A stretch of DNA of 64,000 nt from Tritrichomonas foetus. Its lineage: Eukaryota; Parabasalia; Tritrichomonadida; Tritrichomonadidae. The position numbers and the translations under genes were made by a program. The DNA lies in assembly GCA_001839685.1 (NCBI GenBank), contig MLAK01000509.1, positions 175,232 to 239,231 on the forward strand, given 5' to 3'. Shown here piece after piece: positions 48,841 through 60,000 of the stretch. Position 1 is the first letter of the stretch; every line of letters starts with the position of its first letter. The notes below the pieces were generated by a model. That model was not told where the DNA came from. It worked only from the letters and a program-made list of their open reading frames with translations, and searched no databases.

Positions 48841-50238
48841 TCTTTCACCTTCACTATTCCATCAAAAGTTGTACTACCTTATCAGAAAGACTTCACGATC
48901 TATGTCAATACGCCAGCTGGTCCAAAGGAATATAAGCATTATTTAGTCATGCTGACGATTTTTTCGCCCAAAATTAATCAGCTCGTAATTTGCGACCCAA
49001 CAATCACTTATTTGAACTTTCCAATTTACGATACGAAAAATGAGTTTCCTTTGGTTGACTCTTTGGTCGAAGGTGGAGAAATCAGAATTGATGAACACAA
49101 TCAAGAATTTTTAACTAAAGCGGCCTATTTTTTTGAAAATGAAGAGTTCCTCAAAGCTGTTTCAAATTATTACATTAAATATTCTCCTCAATTAATGTTT
49201 CAAAGATTGCATCAAAATTTGCCAGTTTCTTATTATGAAACTGAACTTAAATATATTTCAGAAAACTTTGAAATGTTTATGGAAGTTGATTTAGTTAAAG
49301 AACTATCAATCACTCAATACGAAGTGATTTTTAATCTCCCTGAGTTTTCAGTAAATGAAGATTCTCTACTCTTTCAATGGATCACGTCACTTGTTGACAA
49401 CAGAGGACCGGAGTTTATATCACTTTACACTTATGTTTATTTTGATTCATTGTCTACCTCAGAAATTCGTACTTTTCTTCAAAAAGTTCCGATTTCATCA
49501 ATTAGTGGATCAATTTGGAATGCTTTAATTCCACGTTTGAAGAAAAAAGTTGTCAAAAATAAAACGAATGAAAAAGTTTCTAAATCACATCAAGATTTTG
49601 AAGATGAAGAAACTTATCGAAAAGTTAACAAGAATCAAAATACAGCTGCAGAATATACAGATCAGGTCATTGATGTGCCTTTAAAACTTCAAATGATTTC
49701 ACAAAACCTTCCATACATGCCTGGTGGTCACTTCAAAGGTATTTTTGATTATCTCAGCGACGATGGAAATCCACAATATCGAGGATATATCACAATCGAT
49801 TGTAGTGGTGTTAAAAAGAAATTTTTGAATAGGATTTTCTATTCTAAAGTCGAAAGGGAATATAAATGGAACAATTATAATGGTAAAGGCTTTTCTGAAA
49901 ATAGTCAATGGTTAATGGTCAGGTTTTTGATATACAAAGTGAAGTTATCCGCGTATACGCTGGCCGTCCCTCAAGAAAAGGCAGACTTGTGTCAGCCGAA
50001 ACATTGGAAATTACTTGGATCAAATGATGGAAAAGAATGGAATGTTGTTGATGAAAGAAATTGTCAGGATTTGAATCGAGCAAGAGCGATTGCTGTTTTT
50101 AAACTCAATAATAACACTTTTTATTCTCGATTTAAATTTGTTCAACTAGAAAATCATTGTAAAACTCCAAAACCTGAAGAGAAGTTCGAGTTTTCACTCT
50201 GTCATGTTGAATTCTTTGGTGAAGTTCAAAAACTATAA
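48838..50238 (+). CDS. BTB/BACK protein with C-terminal F5/8 type C (discoidin-like) domain, 466 aa
   Basis: The N-terminal region (about 1-105) fits a trichomonad BTB domain (VVLPYQKDFTIYVNTPAG, then HYLVMLTIFSPKINQLV). A BACK-like helical stretch follows to about residue 240. The C-terminal part (about 290-464) has the F5/8 type C pattern: GHFKGIFDYLSDDG, YITIDCSG, then RFLIYKVKLSAYTLAVPQ, HWKLLGSNDGKEWNVVDE and RFKFVQLENH, ending in LCHVEFFGEV. Such BTB-F5/8C proteins form a large trichomonad family. Members could be cullin-3 adaptors with the C-terminal domain choosing the target, but that is inference. No signal peptide is present, so it acts inside the cell. Confidence 0.85.
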   Translation: MSFTFTIPSKVVLPYQKDFTIYVNTPAGPKEYKHYLVMLTIFSPKINQLVICDPTITYLNFPIYDTKNEFPLVDSLVEGGEIRIDEHNQEFLTKAAYFFENEEFLKAVSNYYIKYSPQLMFQRLHQNLPVSYYETELKYISENFEMFMEVDLVKELSITQYEVIFNLPEFSVNEDSLLFQWITSLVDNRGPEFISLYTYVYFDSLSTSEIRTFLQKVPISSISGSIWNALIPRLKKKVVKNKTNEKVSKSHQDFEDEETYRKVNKNQNTAAEYTDQVIDVPLKLQMISQNLPYMPGGHFKGIFDYLSDDGNPQYRGYITIDCSGVKKKFLNRIFYSKVEREYKWNNYNGKGFSENSQWLMVRFLIYKVKLSAYTLAVPQEKADLCQPKHWKLLGSNDGKEWNVVDERNCQDLNRARAIAVFKLNNNTFYSRFKFVQLENHCKTPKPEEKFEFSLCHVEFFGEVQKL

Positions 50239-50596
50239 ATATAATTCTAGTTCTATCTTTAATTGTTTAATAAAAATTCATATAAATCATTTCTTGCATA
50301 TATAAAAATGCTTTTCGATAAGGAAATTTTTGTCACAATCTCAAAGTGAATGACTTTATCATGAAAATTTGAGATCATTCTGATCTGTCTTAATTAGATT
50401 GATAATAATATATTAGATATCTCATCTTTGATAGATATATTATTAAAAAATTAATAAATGGATTAATGATAATAACAATCATGTACAAATTGAAATGGAT
50501 AGAATGTATGTAAGTGTGTGATTGGAGAAAAAAAGGATAAAAAAGTATTTTCTTTCAATTAAGGTTTTAAAAACATTCTAACATTAAAATAAGGAT
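50239..50596. other. Convergent intergenic region
   Basis: AT-rich noncoding sequence; nothing recognised. Confidence 0.5.
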
Positions 50597-51553
50597 TTAA
50601 AATCCAAATTCAAAATCAACTTTTTCAAGTCGAAGAGGAGAAAACAATCCATCACCTGCATTACTCGGAGAGATTGCAATTGCAAATGAATCTGACTTTA
50701 AAAATGGATTAATACAATCATGTGGAGAAAATGGGCTCAATAAACTATTGAAATCACTGAATAATCCCAATGATAAACCATCTGGTGAGAATAATACTGG
50801 TGTAGTCAATGTTGGCATATCTGGGAGTTCTATTTGCCCCTTTTCATCAATTTTTGTTGTATTTTTGTCGTCTTTCTTGATGTAGTTTTGGTTTTCTACT
50901 TTCTTTGGTGGTTCATTAAAATTCTTCAATTTTCTTTGAGATGATTCCTTTATGAGTTTACTAGAAGATTTAATCTTCTTCAAATTCATCGGTGGAACCA
51001 GTGGAGGTGGTCTAAGTGTTTCCATTTTATTTCGATGATTTCTTTTAGATGTATCATGCAATAAAAATTGATTTCCATTTCCATCAATTTTGATTCTTTT
51101 TGATATAGATGAATGCCATCGATTTTTAACAGCATTATCTGTCCGTCCAGGAAGATGTTTTGAAATAAGTGCCCATTTGGGACCATGCAAAAGATATTGC
51201 TCGTATATTAATAAATCTTCCTGGTATGACCAAGCAGCCTTCAATACATTAGGATTTAGATGATTAAACCATCTTTCGCGACATTGCTTGGGCGATCTAG
51301 CAGGAATTAATTGTGATATGTTTGGCCAACTATGAGGACCATTTCTTTCAACAAATTCCAATATTAACTGATCTTCTTCTGGCGTAAAAGGACCTTTAAT
51401 CAGGTCAGGGTTCAAACATTTTTCCCATCTGGCAGCAATTTGTGTCGGAGTTCTTCGTGGAAGTTTAGTAGCAATTATATTCCATTGCTTACCATGTACT
51501 TGAACGAACTTACGGAGAATTTCATCTTCTTCTTCAGTCCAAAATCGCCTCAT
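50597..51553 (-). CDS. Three-repeat (R1R2R3) Myb transcription factor, 318 aa
   Basis: Three tandem Myb repeats lie at residues 3-152. R1 is FWTEEEDEILRKFVQVHGKQ...WEKCLNP, R2 is KGPFTPEEDQLILEFVERNG...WFNHLNP and R3 is KAAWSYQEDLLIYEQYLLHG...WHSSISK. Each has regularly spaced aromatic residues, and R3 carries the recognition helix GRTDNAVKNRW. Animal c-Myb also has three repeats, whereas most described trichomonad Mybs have two. The C-terminal half is disordered and rich in Ser, Pro and Asn, with short hydrophobic patches that may activate transcription. It may bind YAACNG-type sites. TCATTTTATTAA precedes the ATG. Confidence 0.95.
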   Translation of the reverse strand: MRRFWTEEEDEILRKFVQVHGKQWNIIATKLPRRTPTQIAARWEKCLNPDLIKGPFTPEEDQLILEFVERNGPHSWPNISQLIPARSPKQCRERWFNHLNPNVLKAAWSYQEDLLIYEQYLLHGPKWALISKHLPGRTDNAVKNRWHSSISKRIKIDGNGNQFLLHDTSKRNHRNKMETLRPPPLVPPMNLKKIKSSSKLIKESSQRKLKNFNEPPKKVENQNYIKKDDKNTTKIDEKGQIELPDMPTLTTPVLFSPDGLSLGLFSDFNSLLSPFSPHDCINPFLKSDSFAIAISPSNAGDGLFSPLRLEKVDFEFGF

Positions 51554-51565
51554 TTAATAAAATGA
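51551..51565 (-). promoter_or_regulatory. Initiator-like TCATTTTATTAA-ATG
   Basis: TCATTTT is a full match to the trichomonad initiator pattern TCA-Py-(T/A)-(T/A), 12 nt before the ATG. Confidence 0.45.
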
Positions 51566-53137
51566 TGAAGTATATTTGAAAGCCTGACATAACGATCTAA
51601 TAGAATTTTTATGATTTCAAATTTGAAAAGAAAATTCTATTATCATAGAAATAATTCAGATATGCACGTTATGAAAATATAAGAAAAAGGAGCCCGTTTA
51701 ATTTTTGAAAAAAATTTGAATACTTGTTGATGTGATTCATAAAATCTTGATATAGCACCAATAAAATCTAAAAAATGAATATTTTGAATATAAATATTTT
51801 TAGGAAGTACTATATTACTATTCTACAATTTTATTTTAGTGAGGAATAGTAATTGTCAAGATGTTTTATTCCCATTCAGATTATTATTAGGTTTTATTAT
51901 TATTCAGAAGTATTTCATTTATATTAATATGATTGCCATATTTATTTTCCACTAATTCAAGTACAAAGAACGATATTAACGAAATTAATTGTACATTTTT
52001 ATTGAATAATGTCATTGAAATTTGAATGTTTTCACAAAATTGTGTTGTGCCTCAGTCAAGAAAAGTTTGTCTCTTCACTTTAACATACGAATGTCTTTTA
52101 CAAATACCTCACGATTTCTCACACATTCTATTAATTGATAGATGATCTGTTTTGATACAATTCTCCTGTTTATCAGCCTTTAAATTGAAAACCTAATCCA
52201 TTAATACCAATGTCAAATCAATGCCGAGAAAATGATTATTAATGATATACAATACATTTTCAAACGAAAATAGCATTGATTTTAATCAAAACAATTGAGT
52301 ATTGCTTTAATTAAAATCAATACAATTTGAAATCAAAAAATGCGAGAATATTTGAATCTGTTAAAAGATGATGTTTCAAAAATAAATATGAAATGACAAT
52401 GATTATATCTCATAAAGTGTAAGTTCTCCAATTTATAAATGTCAAATTTACCTAAAACAATTTGATCATTTGTAGGAAACTTTTTGAATATTTATTCGTA
52501 CCAAAAAATCTTCTGATAAGACTCAATCTTCAACATTTCAATAAAAATTTTGATGAATTGATATTTTTTCTATCTTGAGTTTGTTTTTTGAGGAATCATT
52601 TTAAAAATGTCGCTAAGTTGTTTGGTCGGGTCAAAATTGTTCAGAATGGCTTAATGAATATGAAGGGTTGTTTATGAAATAAAGTGATATGATATATTCA
52701 AAACATAATTCAAAGTGAAGTTAATTTAGGTCAAATATTTAATCAGTGATAATTTTGTGAAGTGACAGCTGTCAATTTTTATCGTTCTAAGAATTGAATT
52801 GATAAGTTAACCCGCACACCTCAAGTAAAAGTGTTTTGATGGTGCAATTAAAGAAATTCTGGAGAAAAAACTACTAAATTACGTATTTTTTTAATTCGCT
52901 ATTTGGCCGGCTACGTTCCATCAAATTGAATGGTAGGTTAACCAATCCAAAAAAGTATGTAACGATATATAATATAATAGTTTGGAATCATTCAATTTTT
53001 CAGGTTAAGGCTAATTTAAATTTAGCCATATTTCACCTTATCATAGCCTCTTTTCTACTTTTTCCTTATCTTTTCTGAGTTTCTTCTCAAAATCAAGGTG
53101 AAATTTCACCAACTTATTCTTATTCTTAAATTTCGAT
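51566..53137. other. Long intergenic region (1.6 kb) with a hairpin and a GC-rich motif
   Basis: AT-rich and noncoding. ATTGATTTTAAT (52275-52286) and its exact inverse (52310-52321) could form a 12-bp stem. The GC-rich 11-mer TTGGCCGGCTA is at 52903. No gene was recognised. Confidence 0.55.
52903..52913 (+). promoter_or_regulatory. GC-rich motif TTGGCCGGCTA upstream of the PDI-like gene
   Basis: It lies 225 nt before the ATG at 53138 in a region with little other GC. The same 11-mer occurs upstream of the GRP170 gene (62826). Confidence 0.4.
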
Positions 53138-54595
53138 ATGTTTGTTTTTCTTCTCGGCTTTATCTATTCCACACAACTCCCACGCCAACAACTCGACAAC
53201 TCATTTATCAAAGTAATAGACGATAATACAATGCGAGATGCAATTCGTAAAGAAAAAAGCGCATTCGTAATGTTTCATGCCGACCACGCAAGAATTTCTG
53301 ATGTTGCCTACGCCCATTATGTTCGTGTAGCTAACGAATACAAGAAAAACGCCACATTTTTCGTCGTTCCAGCCGGATTAGGAACCGATGTCATGCGCTC
53401 TTATTCAGTCGCAGGAACCCCAGCTCTTCTTCATTTCCGCCTTGGTACAAAAACCGGTATCCACCAAGGCTTTTTTTCATATGATAGCGTCCATCGTTTC
53501 ATCGCAAATTGGACAGCCCCACGAATGATCCAATTATCCTTCAGAGAGAACGTTACAGGCGAGCAAGTTTTCTCTGGCCTCCAACAAGTATTTCCAGACC
53601 GCCAGTTAGTTGTTGCCATCTTCGGTGATAAAACCACAAAATATGGTCGTTGCATGTTTGAGCTTGCCGATGAGCTTGGCGTTTTCTTCCCGTTTGTTAA
53701 CATCAAAGATGAGCATGCCGCCAAAGCCCTCGGCTTGAAGCTTCCGAGCCTTGTCATGATCAGATTCGAAGATTCCCAACATGCTGTTTACAAGGGCGAG
53801 CCGGATGTTGATGAGATGTTCATCTGGACTCAGCACTTCTCCATTCCACAATTCCGCAATCTCGATCTGACAGATTTATTCAGCCCAGATGGAGTATCCG
53901 TTCGTTCGGCCATTGCCTTCCTCGATGTCGACAATATTGAACATACGGATTTAGTTTTCCCAACTATTGGAAAATATAGCTCACTTCAAAATTGGGTGAA
54001 GTTTTATTATGCCAATATTGCCGATTACAAGAGTTTGACTAAGCTTTTCAATATTGAAAAGAAACCATCGATCCTTTACCTTTCAGCAAACTATACACAT
54101 TGCGGCTATGCTATTGCTGATGTATCGGATAACGAAACATTCACTGCCTTCTATGAGGAAAACCTCACACTGAACTACATCAAAACACCACCTGGAATGT
54201 ATGGCGTTTTGAGACCAGTTACAGAATTTGCATTTGAAAAGTTATCAGAAGAAGGACCATTCTTCGCACTTTTCACTTCAGCATTCTGCACAAAATGCAA
54301 GACATTAAAGAATGCTGCTATTGATGCTGCTAAAACTATCTACAGAAATGGCGGAAATGTCAATTGGGCATTCTGGGATGTCACACAGGCCACGCCATCT
54401 TTTCAAAGTGATATCCAGCTTGGAATACCATCTGTTTGGTACTTCCCAACAGGAAATTTGACACAAGGAACACCATATGCTGGCCCTCCAAACTTCCTCT
54501 CAATTATCGAGTGGGTCAATGGATTTGCACCAGAGGCATTCGACCTTGATGCTATCATGACTCATGAACTTGGCGGTGGCTTTGATGAAATTTAA
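53138..54595 (+). CDS. PDI-like ER protein with several thioredoxin folds and one CxxC, 485 aa
   Basis: A signal peptide is clear (MFVFLLGFIYSTQL). The N-terminal thioredoxin fold (about 22-140: SAFVMFHADHARISDVAYAH, ending at the cis-Pro region VAGTPALLHF) has lost its CxxC. Middle folds follow without active sites (LPSLVMIRF; KKPSILYLSA). The C-terminal fold has FALFTSAFCTKCKTLKNAA, with Cys-Thr-Lys-Cys as the only active-site pair, and GIPSVWYFPTG. The protein should act in ER oxidative folding or as a chaperone. No KDEL-type tail is visible (ends GGGFDEI). CTKC differs from the usual CGHC and suggests different redox strength. Strong codon bias points to high expression. Confidence 0.88.
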   Translation: MFVFLLGFIYSTQLPRQQLDNSFIKVIDDNTMRDAIRKEKSAFVMFHADHARISDVAYAHYVRVANEYKKNATFFVVPAGLGTDVMRSYSVAGTPALLHFRLGTKTGIHQGFFSYDSVHRFIANWTAPRMIQLSFRENVTGEQVFSGLQQVFPDRQLVVAIFGDKTTKYGRCMFELADELGVFFPFVNIKDEHAAKALGLKLPSLVMIRFEDSQHAVYKGEPDVDEMFIWTQHFSIPQFRNLDLTDLFSPDGVSVRSAIAFLDVDNIEHTDLVFPTIGKYSSLQNWVKFYYANIADYKSLTKLFNIEKKPSILYLSANYTHCGYAIADVSDNETFTAFYEENLTLNYIKTPPGMYGVLRPVTEFAFEKLSEEGPFFALFTSAFCTKCKTLKNAAIDAAKTIYRNGGNVNWAFWDVTQATPSFQSDIQLGIPSVWYFPTGNLTQGTPYAGPPNFLSIIEWVNGFAPEAFDLDAIMTHELGGGFDEI

Positions 54596-55538
54596 TTTAA
54601 TTCATTGATTTCTACATAATTAAAATAAAATCTAATTTCTAAAATAATATTCAATACAAAAATTAGAAATTTTTGTTTTTTCTTTTGATTTAAGAGTTTA
54701 TTAATATGTTACCGATCTTTTAATTCATTTTCTCATTCACTCAAATTAGTTTTCATTGTAAATTAATTTATAATTTTCATGTTCATTGACCAAATATCAT
54801 GCTTGATGTGTTTCTCAAATATAACAGCTTCATTATCTCAAGATGAAATTTCAAGGAGTTTTTTCACAATATCGTGAAATATATTTCTAATTCTATCACA
54901 TCAATTAGTAGATTGGTATTTAAATCACGTTCAAGCCCCCACATTTCATCATTAGCTAATAACTGACACAACAATAGAAACAAATGCATAATTCTAGATT
55001 TTAAATGCCTCTTCAACATCCACCTGCAATGATCGATAAAATACCATGAATAATCTATGCACCTCTGGTGATCAGGAAATTACTGACAATAACAAGAGAA
55101 AAAAATGAAATTCTTATGACCAAAATTTTTAGCATCTTAGTCGTAAGATACTGTATCATTGATACGACTTACACCCGATATTTTTAGACTAATTATACCA
55201 TTTATCTTCCAATTTTTTGTTTGAATGATTTTTTCAATGAGATAATATGAAATCTCAAGTATCTAAATTTTCGTGTGTATGATACATAGAAGCCACAAAA
55301 GTATAAAGTATTCATAATTTTTTTCGGCCGTACCACTATTTTCCTTATTATCAATCATATATCAGATTCTGATGAAAGACAAAAGATGGATACTCCAAAC
55401 AAATGAATTAATATTTATTTTTCAAAGTGAAATTAAAAAGGCACAAAGAGAAATAATGTAAGCTGAGAAGAGATATGATAAGAACGAATAAGGCAGGATT
55501 CTTTTCCCTATGAATTTTGTTTTTTGACATTTAAAATA
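54596..55538. other. Long intergenic region
   Basis: AT-rich noncoding sequence; CTTAGTCGTAAG near 55136 is a short inverted repeat. Nothing else was seen. Confidence 0.5.
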
Positions 55539-55700
55539 GGTAAATTTGATGTGACTTCGCGGGTAATTCAAATCATTCAGACATTGGAGGAGGCGCTGGC
55601 GCGTGACCACGGATTTGGTTCGATGAGCTCCCTCCGCTGTGTTCACTCGCAGCGTAACATCCAAGTCAAAGTGACCCAAAGAACCAGCAAAGTTCACATC
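55539..55700. other. GC-rich island of unknown nature
   Basis: About 160 bp of clearly higher GC lies within AT-rich spacer. Both strands have open frames across it (80 and 109 codons), but neither starts with ATG. The plus strand reads IQTLEEALARDHGFGSMSSL and the minus strand SLGHFDLDVTLRVNTAEGAH; I recognise neither. It could be a relic of a conserved gene or a structured RNA. The upstream flank has CGGCCG at about 55325. Confidence 0.35.
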
Positions 55701-55766
55701 ACATTTACACATTTGATTTTTTCCACTTTTAGCAAAAATTTGACATTTCACTTCACAATTACATAA

Positions 55767-57059
55767 GCTGAATAACTACCAAATAAATTCTATATTTAAC
55801 GAAATAAAGAAAGCAAATTAATGTGAAGATTCTACGATTTAAAACTAATGGGGAAAGTCTCAACAATCGATAAAAATTGAGAGAGTGAAGAATATGAGGC
55901 CAAATAATGATTTAATTAGAAAATATGTAATCATTTTGTCATGTTCCTATTTTATGATTTTTTGGCCATCAATACCAATTTACTCAATTGGTTCTATTAT
56001 TGATTCTTTTAAGGAAGCGAGTAGATGAATAGATTTCATAAATTTCGTATTTTTCAATTATCTTGAGAAATAATATAAAGATATAAATATCATATCAGAT
56101 TATGTAATTATATCAAGAATATTCACTGAAAAAATTGACCCATTTTTAAGATATTGGAAATTTAATATTCACCATTTTGATTCAATTTCTACATAGAAAT
56201 TCTATATGACATTATGTTCTCAATTTTAGCACCTTTTTGTCATAACAATTTTCCGCAATGAAAGTGTATAACAGAACGGATTAATTCATTAAATGGACAC
56301 TAGAAGAATTAGGGCCTGAATTTTAGAAATAACCAATGGAAGGTTTTCGAGAAAAGTCTCAAAGAAAAATGAATTTTGAAAATAGAAATATCTTAAATTA
56401 TATCCAATATTCCATATTAATTTTTTATTTTCATTTCCAATTTATGACAATACAAATTACTATTTCTATTATATCATATTTAAATGATAATATATCAAGA
56501 TATTTCTGTTTTTAATTTTCGTCAAAATCATCAAAATTGAAATATTCAGATAATTCATTCTAACAAATTGTTCATTTCGCATGTATATCAAGATTGTACA
56601 TTAGTCTACATATTATGAAATATACTAGATGAATCAACTTTCACTTCAGTACTTTGAAATCCACTTAGGGAAAGATAATATTTCAAAAAAGACCATTCAA
56701 ATTTGAAATAATTAATTAGAATATGTAATCATTCAAATATTTTGAAAATTAACGCAGAAATCGAATTTGACTTGGTTCATTCAAAATGTTCATTGAAAAA
56801 TTCCGATTTCGAATGAAAAATCATTCAAAAAGTGGGATCTTTTTTTACACAATAACTCCAATGTATAGGATTAATCCTTTGGCCAAATTTGATAAGGAAT
56901 TAAATTTTTTTGAGAAATTTATATATCACATTTAGACCAGTTATTACAGAACTTTGATAAGCCATTCAAAAGGCAACTTTTTCAATTTAATCTATTCAAT
57001 TCGAAATCACTGTATTCAGAATACAGTATTTATTCAAATTAACCTACATTTGCTAAAAA
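55767..57059. other. Long intergenic region (1.3 kb)
   Basis: AT-rich noncoding sequence; no gene, repeat or RNA recognised. Confidence 0.5.
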
Positions 57060-60000
57060 ATGACATCAGCCGCAGCAATCGATCTTCCACAAAAACCAGA
57101 AATTGATCAATGGAATGATATAAATGATCTTCCAATTTTCGGCACAGCCAATCGCTCAGTCCCAGTCATTTCTTTAATCGAACAAATTGACCAAGATGAT
57201 TACAGCAACATGCCATTCTCAACGATTAGTGTTCCAGCTGCCAGAGTCCTCTCGACCATAACTCAAATTGAGCAAGTTACAAAAACGATAGAAACCCATA
57301 TTGCCCATATTTATACCCAGCGTTCAAAGACCCAAAATCTTGCTGACGAACTGAAAGCAAACAATATAAATGAAGCAAAGATCACACCAGCTGCTCAAAA
57401 AATGTACGACGAGATAATTAATACATTCACATCACTCAAAAGAGACGTTGATTCAGCAATTCAAAACATATCAGCTGTTTTAGCTGGAAACATGTTCGAA
57501 AACGGTATTTACAGCAACGAGCTCATTGATAAATTATGTTTATTGATTATGAGGCTTGAAACCCTTGGCCACCTTTGTCCAACACGTTCAGCACTTACAG
57601 ATGATGTTTCCAACCTCACACGTCTCCTCAACAATAAGACAGATCCAGCTGCCTTCCAGAATTTCCAGATGCTCAGAATGTGGCTTAGCACTCCACAATC
57701 CATTCATAGGGACCTTCTTTCTAAAGTTTCTGATTGTTTGAATATCCAATTTGATGTTGTTTCTAAAATTTTCAACATTTTCTGGAATCGAATCAATAAT
57801 TCCATATCTGAAAAGCGCTACATATTGGCTGATATGGAGACAGCATACATTATTTCATTGATGTTTATGATTGATCTCTATCGCGATAGGCAAGCTGCTG
57901 AAGCAAAAGAATCCAAGAAGAAGAAGCAAACATTAAAAGATTTGTCAAAAGAAGTTCTCAACTTCCTCGCTTTTACTCGAGCAAAGAATCCATTTTTAAT
58001 TCTTTATTTCGAATTTGCAGTCGATTTCGATTCATTTGTCGTTTCTGAAAGATTAGATCAAAAATATGGAAATAAGGCCAGAATGACATTCAGCTTGGCC
58101 AGCATCAATACCCAACTAAGAGATGATCTAAATAAGTTCGCTCAAGAACTTACTAATTACTTGGGTCAAGATGTTCCGAGTGATTCAATGACAGCCAAAA
58201 TGATTGTCACTGTTCCAGAGATCTTAAGAAAAGTTAACTCGTCAATTCACCTCCTCCGTGCATTTGTTATTGATGTTCATAATCATGCAAATACAACGCC
58301 TGAACCAGAAGAAACCCAAACTGCTCCTAAATCCAAGTACGAAATTGCTATGACAAAAACTATTACTGATACAGATCGTGAAGAAATTATGCAAATTTTG
58401 GCAATTTGTCGATCTTTCCGTGAACTCATTTACGAGCAACTTCCATCACTCTCTCCAACCTTTTCCAAATACGTTCAAGACCGTCTCCAAGATTTCTTAA
58501 AAGCTCCACTTGATCATGCCCTTGAAAAAACCAAATCAATGAAAAATAGCATCGATTCTGAAATCAAAACAATTAGAAATATCAGTAAAAGTGATAAAGT
58601 GCTTACAAGCAGTCCACATATCTCACTTTTACTTCTTGTTCGTGCACAAATACAAATTTTCATCAATCCTGAATCCCCCTCTATGGAAGGCGGTTTAATG
58701 AAGAAAGGACTTGGTGGAACAGATGTCAATGCCTTCAATTCATTCATTAAAACATCCGATTACTTCATCGATATGTTAAAACTCGAAGATACTCTTTCTC
58801 GTGCATGTGATCAATCTTCACTTTACTATAAAGAATACTTCTTGAATATTCATCGTTCGAATGTGAAAAAGAGTGTCTATTTCCCTGTTACTTCTTCCTT
58901 ACCTTACACCCTTATTGACTATGCAACAAAAAGCTCTGATAAGCAAGATATTGTTGGAGCTTTATTCTATCCACTTTCCATTTATGATGATGCAGCAAGC
59001 ACTGCATTGAAGGTGCTTAATTGTAAATTCCTTTATGATGAAATTCTTGCAGAATCTGAAATTTGCGTAAGTGCAGTTGTAAACACCATCACTGGTAGTT
59101 CCTACCAAAAAGTTGTGAAGTTTTTTGTTGATCGTTTTGCTGCACAATATAATCCAAATGCTTTATCCACTGCAGATTTGAATCAAATGGCAGGAAATCC
59201 ACTTAAAATTACAACTTTCCTTCAACAAAATAATTTCTTCTTATTGGGTCGTCATTTCAATATCAAGAAGGAAATTTCTGACATTTTAACCAACAAATTC
59301 TCTGAAGATTTGAACAAATTGTTCGACTTGATCACTAAATTCGGTTTAACCTGCATTCACATCTTCTCAAAGACATCTGATATCCTTCGAGAAACGCACA
59401 AAGCGTTTGTTGAAGCCGGTCACATTCTTGACAATTTCGACATGATTCGTGATAAAGTAATGATGACACATACATCAAACTCTTTCCTTTCTGAGTTCCT
59501 CAGTGCCATCATTAATCATACATGTTCCATTCTGATACCTAGCTATTTTATGCATTCAAATCCTTATCGACTTGTTCCACAAACTGGCGAAGAAGGTTTA
59601 TCAAAGGCTTTGCATGGAATTCGTCACATTTATCCACCATCACTTCGTCAGACCACAGCTTTTGTTACAGTTGATCATATACGTGAATTCCTTCGTATTG
59701 CAGATGATGGTGCCATTTATGTCTTCATGGACAGTGTGAAATCCTACGTTAGTGACATTTTCCAAGAATTTTGTGACATTTACCAAAATGTTTGCATTGG
59801 AATTCGTCGTATTCCCGATGTACCAATTGGTAGTGGATGTCACAAGGCTTATGATCGTTTTGAAGGCGCTTATCGTTCATTCCAGCACGATGATAGCATC
59901 AATAACTTATTTGATCATATGAAGTATATTGGAAACTTGATCAGTTTCTGTTTTATGCTTGATATTGCATATTCTGTTAAAAGATCATCACGCCAACAAG

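Noticed and set aside
52275..52321. 12-bp inverted repeat as a terminator or RNA gene
   Set aside because: It is made only of A/T-rich bases in a 1.6-kb AT-rich spacer. One such stem is expected by chance, so it is noted but not called.
53431..53757. 108-codon minus-strand frame within the PDI-like gene
   Set aside because: Antisense shadow of a codon-biased gene.
55590..55640. GGTTCGAT inside the GC-rich island as a tRNA T-arm
   Set aside because: The flanking bases cannot pair as a T stem, and no acceptor or anticodon arm can be drawn.
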